A stretch of DNA of 64,000 nucleotides from a virus. Both the position numbers and the translations under genes were made by a program. This document shows positions 31,811 through 41,014 of the stretch, piece by piece (within the stretch, counting starts at the first letter, position 1; the number at the start of each line of letters is the position of its first letter). Below the pieces are notes generated by a model, which was given only the letters and a program-made list of their open reading frames with translations, did no database searches and was not told the DNA's origin. The stretch spans positions 21,652 to 85,651 of IMG/VR virus record IMGVR_UViG_3300009594_000003, one strand, 5' to 3'.

Positions 31811-34801
31811 ATGGGCCTAACTAGATTTCTTGAATTTGCTGAAAACCAGGAGAGAAACCAGTCGCAGGGAGTTGTTGCGTTCGGAGCCTACTGGCCTGGA
31901 ATCGAGAACGTTGGCTTGTTTCCACAGACGTTCACCGAGGCTGATAAAGTAGATGTTGTTACCACATCGAAGACACCGATCATGTTTGATATCGATGATG
32001 TCGAGTGGTTGTCGCAATTCCCTCCACAGTTCGCCACAGCAGCACTAGCAATGCGATACGGCTCGCTACTCGTATGGGCTGTAGAAAAAATGAAGAAAGG
32101 GGAACCGATCCCAGATCGTGCCCCCATTACATTCATTGACAGGAACACCAGTATAGAATTCAGCAAGAGTCTGGATGGGGAAGAGGACATCCCCCTTGGC
32201 ATGGACAAACTAATCAAGAGATTGACCAAATCAAGAGACCTTGAGGCATTCCACAGGATGAAGCCCGGCGAGCGTGACAAATACAAAGGCGGCACGCTCG
32301 GATATAACCTAGAGAACATCTTCACAAACCCGCAAACGGGAGAGAAGTTCGCCGACGCATATATCGCCATGACCCAGCTAACCGCACGACAGGTTATGGA
32401 GGCATGGAGACACGGTATGACTGCCGGGTTTTTGAAGAAGGGCGATCCTTTCTCTATGCACGCCCAATTCCAACAAGTGGGCTTTGGCGGTGGGGCACCA
32501 AAGGAAGAGCGAGCGGTCCTGCTAGATTGGGATGGTACACTGAGACAGCAATCTCCAGCGGGTTTGTGGCTACCAGTTAGAACCGGCGAGTTCCTTAGCG
32601 ATAAGATCAAGTCTCCGATCACCGACCGTGGCGAGGTTCTTTATCGCTTCGAGCGAGATGGCACCCCACAGGAAGTTAGAGCTTTCGTACCGGCTTGGCA
32701 ACCAGGACGCTTGGTAGACTTGGCCTCTGTTCACCAATACAACAACCTGATTGATGAAGTAAACAGGCTGATGCAGTTACATGGCGATCCCAACCATAAG
32801 TCCATCAGGGCGGTTGTGAACGATGCTCGTTCGGTTATTCAAGGAAGCCGAACCTATGACGAGTTCGATTACAACGTCCACCGTTTCAACAAGGAAACGG
32901 ATGAAAAAGGACACAGGCTCTATCCTCGTCTTTACACACACAATACGGCTGGCATAGGCATAGTTCAGCCACACGCCAATCAGCCAGAGACGATCCAGGG
33001 CACCAAAAAAGATGCAGACACAATCAGGAGCTTCTTCCATATCCACCAGGGTAGTTCCGCACAACCACTGACTATGGACCCAAGTGGCTCCTTGGCCCCA
33101 GCTAGTGCAGTTGGAAGTGGCATCAAAGACTTCATCTATGATCTACTAAAAAAGTACAACGACCCAGAGGGGGCTACTACGCTTAACTCAATGTACGATG
33201 ACATCTTCCAGGTAGCCTCTAGTTACCTAGAACGGTTGGCTGGAGAGCCTCTATGGGCCGACGCTGCCCGAATTCTGCGTGACAAAGAGGCTGACCCCGA
33301 TGACAAGGAGAGAATCTACAAGAAGACGGCCAAGGATATTCGCAGAACCATAAAGCACTGGACTAGTGCCCTATGGCAATTGGATTGGGGCCAAGGCACT
33401 CGCCGACAAAGACAAGCACGAGCAAAGAAAACCGCAAATGCTGTGGCAAGGCAAACACTTGAACTGCGAGACGAGATAGCTCAGGGCGGCAAGAGTCATG
33501 GCTTGTCCGATGAGGATTTGGCTAGACTGCGAAGCGGACGGCTCCCTGGAGAACGTAATACCGAGGTAAGGCCAGAGTCTCCTCGCATCGGAAAAGGCAA
33601 TTTGCCTGCAAGTATGTCGGAGATTGGAATCGGCCATCACATCGCAACTATCAGAAGGCGTGCCGCAGATATTGCCGCTAGATCGGCTGCATTACAACAA
33701 GAGAGACAGTCTGGAATGGGTAAGATAGACCTGAAAACCATGATGGACTCTCTAGCAAAAGATGCTCAGAACAGAAACTCTATTTTCAACCAACTAGTGC
33801 AAGCATACATCTTCACACAGATTCAAAGTAGTAATCTAGATTTTGACATGCGTGCTGCCTACGATTGGGCGGATATAGAGATGGATAAGATTCTCAAAGG
33901 TAGCGGCATCAAGGTAGAAAAGGGTATTGACCAACTAATAGCAGCAGACGATAAGGAACTCGATGCCGAAATGTCGGCTCTCAAGCAAGAGATTATCAAG
34001 TTGGTAGATGAAGTCAAGGATATGGTGGGCGATGAAACTATGTCTCCTGCTGTACGTGAATTCTTCAAACAGTACCCGATCTCCGAACTTATCGAAAACC
34101 CGGAAATGATAAAGAGGGCATACGAGGAACTAAACGAACTTGAAAGAGGCGAAGTGCTTGATGACGACGACTTCGGCCTAATCAAAGATTTCCTAGCGGA
34201 CGCCAAAAAGCACGCAGATGCCCTCAAGGGTAAGGATACCATGTCTATTGCTGACAAAGCTAGACACGCCAAACATCTCGGCGACGAAGGCAAGTCGGCA
34301 ACATCGGAACTAGAAGATTTTCAGGTTAAACTACAAAGTACAGAGTACCTAGAAGCTATAGCCAAGTCTCAGGAGAAATACAAAAGACTGAAGAAAATAG
34401 CATTAGCTCATCCAGAACTGCCTCTGCTAATGACGGCGATTCACAAAATAGAGGAGATGATGCAGGGCAAGGGTCAGACTGTGCCTACGGTACAGCCAAA
34501 GCTGGTGAGTCAACCTGCACCGTCTACGGCTTCTACAGAGAAGATCGATCCTGATTACTTCCTCGCTGATCTGCAAAGAATAGGAGCAATTGCCAGGAAC
34601 GAACAGTTCTTAGACAAAATCAGGAGACTAGCAATAACTTACCCAGAAGAACCTAGATGGCAACAGATCATCGATCAGGCCGAGCAGATGAAGAAAGGCA
34701 CCACGCCTATATCTCAACAGAAACCGGTTCGTCCGAGGATCGCAAAAAAGAAACCGGCTGAAAAGCCAGGAGGAAACCTATCACAAGGAACGCTATTCTA
34801 A
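31811..34801 (+). CDS. Large putative virion protein with capsid-targeting-like N-terminus
   Basis: 996 residues, the longest gene here. It begins MGLTRFLEFAENQERN, matching the recurrent motif. Most of the protein is charged, helical and without recognised catalytic motifs. Near the C-terminus two similar units occur (EYLEAIAKSQEKYKRLKKIA...HPELPLL and DYFLADLQRIGAIARNEQFL...YPEEPRW), a degenerate repeat. It may be a large packaged internal protein. AAGTGAG precedes the ATG. Its stop overlaps the likely ATT start of the next small gene. Confidence 0.6.
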   Translation: MGLTRFLEFAENQERNQSQGVVAFGAYWPGIENVGLFPQTFTEADKVDVVTTSKTPIMFDIDDVEWLSQFPPQFATAALAMRYGSLLVWAVEKMKKGEPIPDRAPITFIDRNTSIEFSKSLDGEEDIPLGMDKLIKRLTKSRDLEAFHRMKPGERDKYKGGTLGYNLENIFTNPQTGEKFADAYIAMTQLTARQVMEAWRHGMTAGFLKKGDPFSMHAQFQQVGFGGGAPKEERAVLLDWDGTLRQQSPAGLWLPVRTGEFLSDKIKSPITDRGEVLYRFERDGTPQEVRAFVPAWQPGRLVDLASVHQYNNLIDEVNRLMQLHGDPNHKSIRAVVNDARSVIQGSRTYDEFDYNVHRFNKETDEKGHRLYPRLYTHNTAGIGIVQPHANQPETIQGTKKDADTIRSFFHIHQGSSAQPLTMDPSGSLAPASAVGSGIKDFIYDLLKKYNDPEGATTLNSMYDDIFQVASSYLERLAGEPLWADAARILRDKEADPDDKERIYKKTAKDIRRTIKHWTSALWQLDWGQGTRRQRQARAKKTANAVARQTLELRDEIAQGGKSHGLSDEDLARLRSGRLPGERNTEVRPESPRIGKGNLPASMSEIGIGHHIATIRRRAADIAARSAALQQERQSGMGKIDLKTMMDSLAKDAQNRNSIFNQLVQAYIFTQIQSSNLDFDMRAAYDWADIEMDKILKGSGIKVEKGIDQLIAADDKELDAEMSALKQEIIKLVDEVKDMVGDETMSPAVREFFKQYPISELIENPEMIKRAYEELNELERGEVLDDDDFGLIKDFLADAKKHADALKGKDTMSIADKARHAKHLGDEGKSATSELEDFQVKLQSTEYLEAIAKSQEKYKRLKKIALAHPELPLLMTAIHKIEEMMQGKGQTVPTVQPKLVSQPAPSTASTEKIDPDYFLADLQRIGAIARNEQFLDKIRRLAITYPEEPRWQQIIDQAEQMKKGTTPISQQKPVRPRIAKKKPAEKPGGNLSQGTLF

Positions 34802-34971
34802 ACTTCAAAGACTGGCTGTTAAAACGTGAAATGGTTGGAACCGATACCATCTATGATCCCAAGGTAAAGCCCAGAACCTTCAACTGGTGGGGTGCGGTCG
34901 GCAATACTGGTATTTCTATAGAGGGCGACCCTATCAAATCCAAGAAATCAAGGAAAAAGAAGAATGGCTAA
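34795..34971 (+). CDS. 58-residue protein probably starting at ATT
   Basis: From ATT at 34795 the frame reads ILNFKDWLLKREMVGTDTI, a good copy of the recurrent N-terminal motif, and ends in a Lys-rich tail. AAGGAA lies 4 bases before the ATT. The first ATG is at 34831, after the motif, with a weaker site. It overlaps genes on both sides by a few bases. The non-standard start is inferred only from the motif and the ribosome site. Confidence 0.45.
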   Translation: MLNFKDWLLKREMVGTDTIYDPKVKPRTFNWWGAVGNTGISIEGDPIKSKKSRKKKNG

Positions 34972-35302
34972 TATAGTAGACTTCTTCAACGCCCTGTCTA
35001 ATCCCTATAAACTAGCTCTGAAAAAGAATGTGTACGAGATCATCAAAGATCGGTATGATAAGGATATAGATGAGGTTATAGATAGAATCACTTTCACCAT
35101 CAGTACAGAGGCGGATTACAAGAAACTAGGTAAGCTAATAGCCGCCATCTTTGAGAGTGGTTATTTTAGGTCTCTAGATCAGTACCAAGAACAGCTTAGA
35201 AAACTAGGCGTCAACATCACGGTCCAACCAGAACCACAAACGCAAGAACACAAATCCATATTTCCTAATCAGAAAAATCAGGCGTGTAGTCAGAAGGAAT
35301 AG
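34964..35302 (+). CDS. Unknown 112-residue protein
   Basis: Begins MANIVDFFNALSNPYKLALK, helical and charged, with a hydrophilic tail. It overlaps the end of the preceding small gene and, at its 3' end, the convergent gene by 38 bases. No family recognised. Confidence 0.5.
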   Translation: MANIVDFFNALSNPYKLALKKNVYEIIKDRYDKDIDEVIDRITFTISTEADYKKLGKLIAAIFESGYFRSLDQYQEQLRKLGVNITVQPEPQTQEHKSIFPNQKNQACSQKE

Positions 35303-35891
35303 TTTTGTAGAGTACGCCGTTCGCTTTGGGCTGACTATCTACAACTTTCCACCACCTGAATTCATTGTATTTCTTGCCAGTTCTATATCTGGCTGGGTAT
35401 ACCACAGAATCCTTTGGAATCTGAAGATTGGTCCAAAACGTCATGGCTATGTCGATATTATCGACTATGATCCCTTCAAATGTGAATTTCTTGCCACGTT
35501 CAACTCTCTTGTACTTGTCGCCGTACAGGTCATCTTTCGTCTCACGCAAGACAACCGGCTGACAGTGGAAAATCACGATGTTTTGGGTATTAACCCTGTA
35601 CTTTGGTTTCGGTTCTTCTGCCACAACAGGATTCGCCAATTCCGCCTCGACAGGAGCGGGTTCCTGTTGAATAATCACCGGTTCCTCTTTTGGCTTGATG
35701 ACCATCGGTTTTATCTTGATGGGCGTTTTGATAGGCACAACTGCCTCTTCTGGCTGAGTAGATTGTTCTACCCGCCAACGGCAATTGTGTAGAACCAGCT
35801 TGTCTTCAGGCCCCCAAACTACCTGATCTATGGTAAGTTTGTTCGGTCCTTTCAAGCGATAAGGTGTCCCGTCTTTATTGGTTATAGGCAT
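35265..35891 (-). CDS. Unknown two-domain protein with Pro/Glu linker
   Basis: 208 residues. The N-terminus MPITNKDGTPYRLKGPNKL shares the NxDGTPYxxxG pattern with the structural gene at 41015. A Pro/Glu/Lys-rich linker (about residues 52-95) separates it from a C-terminal beta domain. TAGATAG lies 4 bases before the ATG and there is no Shine-Dalgarno sequence. Likely a virion component; no specific role can be given. Confidence 0.5.
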   Translation of the reverse strand: MPITNKDGTPYRLKGPNKLTIDQVVWGPEDKLVLHNCRWRVEQSTQPEEAVVPIKTPIKIKPMVIKPKEEPVIIQQEPAPVEAELANPVVAEEPKPKYRVNTQNIVIFHCQPVVLRETKDDLYGDKYKRVERGKKFTFEGIIVDNIDIAMTFWTNLQIPKDSVVYPARYRTGKKYNEFRWWKVVDSQPKANGVLYKTIPSDYTPDFSD

Positions 35892-35949
35892 ACCACTATC
35901 TACGCTTTACACAAGGTAAATGATTTCGTACAATGCCTGAGCTTTTACT

Positions 35950-37892
35950 TTGGAAGAAGTAAGCACGAAACGTATTTTTGCGATATTGCTGGCTGTTGGG
36001 ATGGTAGCCTTTGCTGCCCACGGCCAAACCATCGATACACAATTCAAAGGCAGCGGAAGCTCGAAACCATCAGGTTCGAGTTCCTCGAAGCCATCTGGAA
36101 GTAGCTCAAAGCCCTCTACTAGAAGCAGTAGCTCGAAGCCTTCTACCGGCAGCAGCAGTTCCAAGTCCTCTACTGGAAGCAGTAGTTCAAAGCCCTCTAC
36201 TGGAAACAGTAGCTCGAAGCCTTCTACCGGCAGCAGTTCCAAGTCCTCTACCGGAAGTAACTCGAAGTCATCTACGCCTCCGGGTGGCAGTAGCTCGAAG
36301 CCATCTACTCCTCCAGGTAGTAGCAGTTCTAAGCCGTCTGTAACCCCGCCAAGCGGCAGTAGCACCAAACCTGGAAGTTCATCGCCTTCGGTGAAACCGG
36401 GCACCATGCCTCCGAGCAGCCCGTCTGTAAGGCCGGATGGCAAGACGCCGAGTGGCACGGTAAAGAAGGACGATACCAAGCCAGGGGCTTCCGTTCGTCC
36501 CAACACTGACGATGCGATTCCAACAGGCCCTTCGGGTAAGCCGGTAAATCCGAAGAGCGTCGGAGGCAAAACCTACGACGACGCTGCGGCTGCCGCCGCT
36601 GCAAGAGCCAAGTCAAAAGAGAATTTCCAGAAAGCCCAAACTGCGAAGGCTGAATACACCGACCCGAAAGGCAAGGTCGTAAAGATCGACAGTGCTGCCC
36701 CCAAACTGCAACTGTACGAAATAAACTTGATGCCGACAGCTATCGAACCAGATCAACTCGTGTCGAGCATCACTACCATCATCACTACGGCCCCCGATAC
36801 AGCTACTACTGTAGTCAACCCTACGTGTACATCGGCGGCGGCTACTTTCCCCTGTTCTGGTACGTCATGCTGGACTAGTCGCTCAAACGTCGAGCGGCGT
36901 GGTTCTACCACAATCAACATGTCATGGATCAGGCCCTATACCAAAAGTCTCTTGCCGAAAACACAACCCTGCGTCTTGAAATCGAGAAAATGAAAGCTCG
37001 CAATGTGGCAGTCAACGCTGCTTACATCGATCCTGAGTTTGCAGAAAATCCCAATTTGATGTACACTCAGGAACACATCGACGTCGTGTATAACCCGGTT
37101 CACGACGATGACCCCGTTGTCCACGTCGTTTACCACGGAGACGGTAGCGGTGGATGGATCGTGCTGTGGGTGCTACTCGGCATCCTGGTAGTCGTACTCA
37201 TCGTCTGCCTCATCTTCATCAAGAACTGGAAGGAGTACCAAATGCCGACTCTATGGGAAATGCTGACCAAAAAGAAAGAGAAGGCCATCTCACAAGATGA
37301 GGTCTTCTACAATCCGCTTAAATTGCGGATCGGCAATCACATCAAGGTCAACAACCTCGATCTGGGCAAGCTGTCCTTCAGTTTGACCAACATGAGGGTG
37401 GTCGAGCGAAACATCGACGGCCAGAGTTTCCGCTTCGCCGACTACGATCTGACTGCCCGACCGCTCGATGGTGAACCGGTACACCAACGTATCCGGGTGA
37501 CGCCTCATGACGACAGAACCTTCGGTGTATTGCTGCTCAAGCACTTCACCGGTTTTGGGTACGATGAAGGCTACCATAAGGGCCTCGCCTTTGAGAATAA
37601 CAAGGGTGAAGCTTACGAGCCGGAATGGGATGGCCGGTATTGGCGTGTCAACGACGTACAAACCGAGTGGAACGCCAAGACCGACACACTCACCGACGCC
37701 AACAGCGACGGTTTCATTTCCAAGAGCGAAGTCAAGCACGGCAAGCTCACGTATTGGGACTTCTGGCGTGAGACCAACATCGAAGGTCTCAAGGTGCTGG
37801 AGTTCTACATCGTGGAAATGAACGGCGAAGACGGCTGGTTCGATATCTGGGTGGGCCAGGAGATCGATCCAAACCGTGTCGAGGTCATCTAG
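35950..37892 (+). pseudogene. Host-like secreted/membrane protein, frameshifted and amber-interrupted
   Basis: The first frame has a signal peptide (KRIFAILLAVGMVAFAAHG), then a long Ser/Lys/Pro repeat (SSSKPSTGS units) and DPKGKVVKIDSAAPK. After a shift near 36715 the next frame reads EHHYHHHYGPRYSYYCSQPY, YIGGGYFPLFWYVMLD, TAG at 36876-36878, SLKRRAAWFYHNQHVMDQAL, a coiled segment, a membrane helix (VLWVLLGILVVVLIVCLIF) and a C-terminal domain ending at 37892. TAG sits where Trp is expected. No ATG precedes the signal peptide; TTG or a mutated ACG are the options. Confidence 0.65.
36054..36330 (+). repeat. Ser/Lys/Pro-encoding low-complexity repeat
   Basis: Degenerate tandem units encode SSSSKPST and SKPSTGS. 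They form the stalk-like part of the host-like membrane protein. Confidence 0.8.
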
Positions 37893-37912
37893 CAGCCCAA
37901 GGACGATATATT

Positions 37913-38102
37913 ATGATACCCAAAATGAACACGCAGACCCGAAAAGTGGTACGAGTTACGACCGAGGAGTTTGAGTTGGACGACGGGCAGATATTCCCGC
38001 ATGTCGTTGAACTTGCCCCCCGACGAAGTTCCCACTATGGAGGAGTTTCAGGCTACCTACGACCACTGGAGGACCGTGATTGCGAATGAATTGAAAGAAT
38101 AG
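37913..38102 (+). pseudogene. Small unknown gene with one-base insertion
   Basis: Reads MIPKMNTQTRKVVRVTTEEF then ELDDGQIFPHVVELAP. One base too many in a run of six C (38017-38022) shifts it; removing it gives DEVPTMEEFQATYDHW and a stop at 38102, about 62 residues in all. AAGGA precedes the ATG. Function unknown. Confidence 0.5.
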
Positions 38103-38107
38103 ACAAA

Positions 38108-38405
38108 ATGAACAAACTGGTGAACATCAGCCAGGCAGCCGAGATGCTTGGCGTCTCCACCAAAATACTATGCCTATGGGATGGTGAAGGTAAGGTAGAG
38201 GCAGTTAGAACGGCAGACTTCGGGGTATACGAGCAGTCACGGTGTTACAATAGAATGAATGGACAGTGGGCAGAGTAAGACCTACGAGCAAGAGTTAGTT
38301 AATGACATGATTTCGCCTATGTCGTCCTTCTCCAGCAAGATTTACGGCAAGCATTCAGCCGAGAACCGCAAATGCCGTAAATTGGAAAAGTTAGCAGCGT
38401 TGAGA
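38108..38405 (+). pseudogene. IS607-type TnpA (serine recombinase) remnant
   Basis: The first frame reads MNKLVNISQAAEMLGVSTKI then LCLWDGEGKVEAVRT, the MerR-like HTH start of IS607 TnpA. Another frame resumes near 38280 with TYEQELVNDMISPMSSFSSK and IYGKHSAEN, the C-terminal end of the resolvase domain. The catalytic middle is deleted. It is followed at once by a TnpB remnant. Confidence 0.7.
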
Positions 38406-38451
38406 CAGTTGCCGATGGGGGCGGCTGTGCCTGTAGATGTGGAAGAAATAC

Positions 38452-39182
38452 ATGAACCAACCGGCATACTGGAAACTGGACAGCAAGATCAAGGCGAGGC
38501 AGAAGAATGTGGCAACGTACCAGAAATTAACCAGGCGGAACTCATTACCTACTGACCGTGGCTACTGAACACTCTGCAACTACCAACCGCCCTACGAAAG
38601 CGGCACGAAGATTGTGCAACTTGAAGAACTTGGGCACTGGTTGGTGCTATGTATGCTCACCCTGACAAGTTCACTCATATTCCAATCGTGGATGAGTGGG
38701 TAGTGATTGCCGAAGAACTTGCTGCTAAGAGCGGTGGCGTTCTCCCTTACGCTCGCTGGTTGCAGGCAGAGAATGGATGAGGTTGCTAAAGAAGTAATAC
38801 AGCAACCAGATGTGAAAATGGTCGTAATGGAAGACTTGAAAAAGTTAAACCACAAGATCAAATTCAGACGCCGCCTGAGTAAAAATATGCGGCAGTCGCT
38901 CGGTACATGGGCGTATCGTTACTGGCTGAACCGGATACAAATGGCAACTGAGGATAACCGTGTTAGTCTTCGTCATGTTCCACCGGCATATACCAGTCAG
39001 CGATGCAGTGCATGTGGTCATATTGAGCGGAGAAACCGAAATGGTGAGAAGTTCTTGTGCAGGAAGTGTGCTACGCCTGCAATGCAGATGTGAATGCTGC
39101 CAAGAACATTGAGTTCCGGTGTACCAGCCGACCTTACGGTGCGGCTTCCAAACCGAGAAACAGGGATTTTTGTCTAAGGTAA
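38452..39182 (+). pseudogene. IS607-type TnpB remnant
   Basis: Fragments in different frames: MNQPAYWKLDSKIKARQKNV near the start, VKMVVMEDLKKLNHK near 38815, and the RuvC/zinc-ribbon end AYTSQRCSACGHIERRNRNG, FLCRKC and CNADVNAAKNIEFR near 39000-39120. Stops and frameshifts make it non-functional. With the TnpA remnant it forms a decayed IS607-like element of about 1.1 kb. Confidence 0.78.
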
Positions 39183-39220
39183 GATTTTCCAAGTTTTGAA
39201 GAACGATTGCGACGGTGTGA

Positions 39221-39268
39221 CTAGAAAACAAAAAGGCCCGGCTTTCGCCGGGCCTTTTTGTTTTCTAG
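39221..39268. terminator. Long bidirectional terminator
   Basis: A perfect 22-base stem (starting CTAGAAAACAAAAAGGCCCG) with a TTTC loop, with A and T tracts on both sides. It overlaps the stop of the minus-strand structural gene. Confidence 0.92.
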
Positions 39269-39663
39269 TCTAGCGTAATCTTTGGCGTTATCTCAATCGT
39301 TCCGCCGCCAACCGGCAGCACGAATGGACCGCCTGCAAACTTCTCTGCCCATAGCAAACTTCCTGCTGGGCCGGTTATGTAGTAACCATAACACGTCACA
39401 GGATCAAGCATATTGAATTGCTGGGCTGCGTATTGTGCGGTCGTCACATTTGACACGGTAGAAACGGTCCAGCTAGCACCCGTCAGGGTCAGCGGAGAAT
39501 AACCAGAGATACCAGAAACTTCGGTGAAACTGCTGGAAATCGAGTTATCCGTTGGATCGTGGTTGTTCGTGTAAAGGTGAATGACCAAGTTGGCTGGAGC
39601 CATCTTGTTGACGATCATCTCCAACATTTTCGCTTCGCCGACATCAGGTGCAACTAGTGCCAT
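39265..39663 (-). CDS. Phage structural protein of unknown role
   Basis: 132 residues, beta-rich. Recognisable pieces are GEAKMLEMIVNKMAPANLVI, HLYTNNHDPTDNS, TGASWTVSTVSN, and CYGYYITGPAGSLLWAEKF followed by ITPKITLD. This layout is that of a widespread small phage virion protein of unsettled function. GGAGGG precedes the ATG. It stands alone between a terminator and a divergent HTH gene. Confidence 0.6.
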   Translation of the reverse strand: MALVAPDVGEAKMLEMIVNKMAPANLVIHLYTNNHDPTDNSISSSFTEVSGISGYSPLTLTGASWTVSTVSNVTTAQYAAQQFNMLDPVTCYGYYITGPAGSLLWAEKFAGGPFVLPVGGGTIEITPKITLD

Positions 39664-39712
39664 TTTCCCTCCGTTTGTGTCCTAGATAATAGTGAATGAA
39701 GCTTAACTATAA

Positions 39713-40123
39713 ATGCCGCTGAGAGAAAAATACCGTGGGAAAAAATACATTGACATGAAACCATCTAGAGAAGAGTTGGAAAAGTACCAAAATAATCTGG
39801 CTGGAGGAGCCGGGGCGTTTGGGGTCAGTGAGCGGACCATCAGAAGATGGTTAGACGCCGAGGGTCTTTATCGACCTACGGAAGGGTATGGTCCTAACAA
39901 GCTGACTGAAAAACAGGTAGAAGAGATTAGACGCCTACATATACAGAAAAAGTACACGCAAGCTCAGCTAGGCAAGAGATTCGGCGTTACCCAAGCAACG
40001 ATAGGCAGAATACTTAATAACATCTATCACAAGAAAACCGACCTGAAACTTGGCGGGGCTGCCATCGTCAGTTTCCATGAAAAGTTTCCACCCACCGAAC
40101 TGTGCCACTCTCAGACCGCATGA
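39713..40123 (+). CDS. HTH DNA-binding protein (recombinase/transposase-like helix-turn-helix)
   Basis: 136 residues with two helix-turn-helix segments: AGAFGVSERTIRRWLDAEGL near residue 33 and LGKRFGVTQATIGRILNNIY near 87, preceded by KLTEKQVEEIRRLH. The second is typical of Hin/resolvase C-terminal HTH. TATAAATG overlaps the start codon and there is no ribosome site. Its last 56 bases overlap the convergent phosphatase gene. A regulator or homing-associated binder is possible. Confidence 0.55.
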   Translation: MPLREKYRGKKYIDMKPSREELEKYQNNLAGGAGAFGVSERTIRRWLDAEGLYRPTEGYGPNKLTEKQVEEIRRLHIQKKYTQAQLGKRFGVTQATIGRILNNIYHKKTDLKLGGAAIVSFHEKFPPTELCHSQTA

Positions 40124-40994
40124 AGACGCTGTGCGTCACCGGCCCAACGCTGGTGTAGCGAACTCCCTTCAACATACTACCATCGGTGATCCCTGTGGCT
40201 GCAAAAACACATTCGCCTTTGACTAATCCGTTGGTGTCATAAACCGGACCTTCTGGTTTCCAGGCATCGTCTTGCAAAGCTACTTGGGCCTGGAACTCAC
40301 CACCGAGGCACTTGATAGCCGCTGCCGCCAAGACTGCTTCGGGTGCTCCGCCGATGCCAAAATATATATCAACTCCACTATTGGGCAAACAAGTAGCAAT
40401 AGCTCCAGATACGTCACAGTCCTGAATCAGTTTGATGCGGACACCTAGCTGTCTCAGTTCCTTGATGAATTGCTCGTGACGTGGCCTATTCAAAACACAC
40501 ACCATCAGATCAACCAGCTTTTTATTGGCTGCTGTGGCTACGTGTTGCACAATGTCTAGTAGTGCCCACCAGAGTTTCACATCAGTCTTGAGGTTGGTTT
40601 TTATCTTCTTTCCGAAAGCCAGCTTCTTCATGTAGAAATGCGGTGTAGTAAACATGGCGTCTACAGGAGCCATCGCCAGGGTAGCAATGGCCTCTGGACC
40701 AGAAGTAACTGTGGGCGTGGTGCCCTCGATGGGATCAACGGCAATCTCATAATCAGCGGACATCCAAGATTGCTCTGTGCCCAACCGCTCTCCCTGGAAC
40801 AACCCATAGCTTTTATCCTTCTCCCCTTCACCGATGCGAATGATACCACTGAACTTTATCAAGTTCAGTCGGTTCCTCATTGCATCCGTTGCCGCTTTAT
40901 CTGCAAGTTCCTTGTTGCCGCTGCCGACCCAATGTGAAGCTGCTATAGCAGCCGCTTCGGTCACTCTAACTAGATCAAGGCTGATATTCTTCAT
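40068..40994 (-). CDS. glpX: Fructose-1,6-bisphosphatase class II
   Basis: 308 residues, slightly shorter than E. coli GlpX (336). Collinear matches are RVTEAAAIAASHWVG, ADKAATDAMRNRLN, IRIGEGEKDKS, EIAVDPIEGTTPTVTSG with the metal-binding DPIEG, LNRPRHEQFIKELRQLGVRI, IQDCDVSGAIATCLP, YFGIGGAPEAVLAAAAIKC and FAATGITDGSMLKGV. It hydrolyses fructose-1,6-bisphosphate to fructose-6-phosphate (and often sedoheptulose bisphosphate), feeding gluconeogenesis or the pentose pathway. It lies among structural genes, so it is probably expressed late. The gene appears intact. Confidence 0.9.
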   Translation of the reverse strand: MKNISLDLVRVTEAAAIAASHWVGSGNKELADKAATDAMRNRLNLIKFSGIIRIGEGEKDKSYGLFQGERLGTEQSWMSADYEIAVDPIEGTTPTVTSGPEAIATLAMAPVDAMFTTPHFYMKKLAFGKKIKTNLKTDVKLWWALLDIVQHVATAANKKLVDLMVCVLNRPRHEQFIKELRQLGVRIKLIQDCDVSGAIATCLPNSGVDIYFGIGGAPEAVLAAAAIKCLGGEFQAQVALQDDAWKPEGPVYDTNGLVKGECVFAATGITDGSMLKGVRYTSVGPVTHSVFMRSESGTVRWVETFHGN

Positions 40995-41014
40995 TGTTCT
41001 CTTCTATATAAAGC

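Noticed and set aside
38259-38555. 98-codon open frame within the IS607 remnant
   Set aside because: Only its first part matches TnpA; the rest is out of frame with TnpB and does not form one protein.
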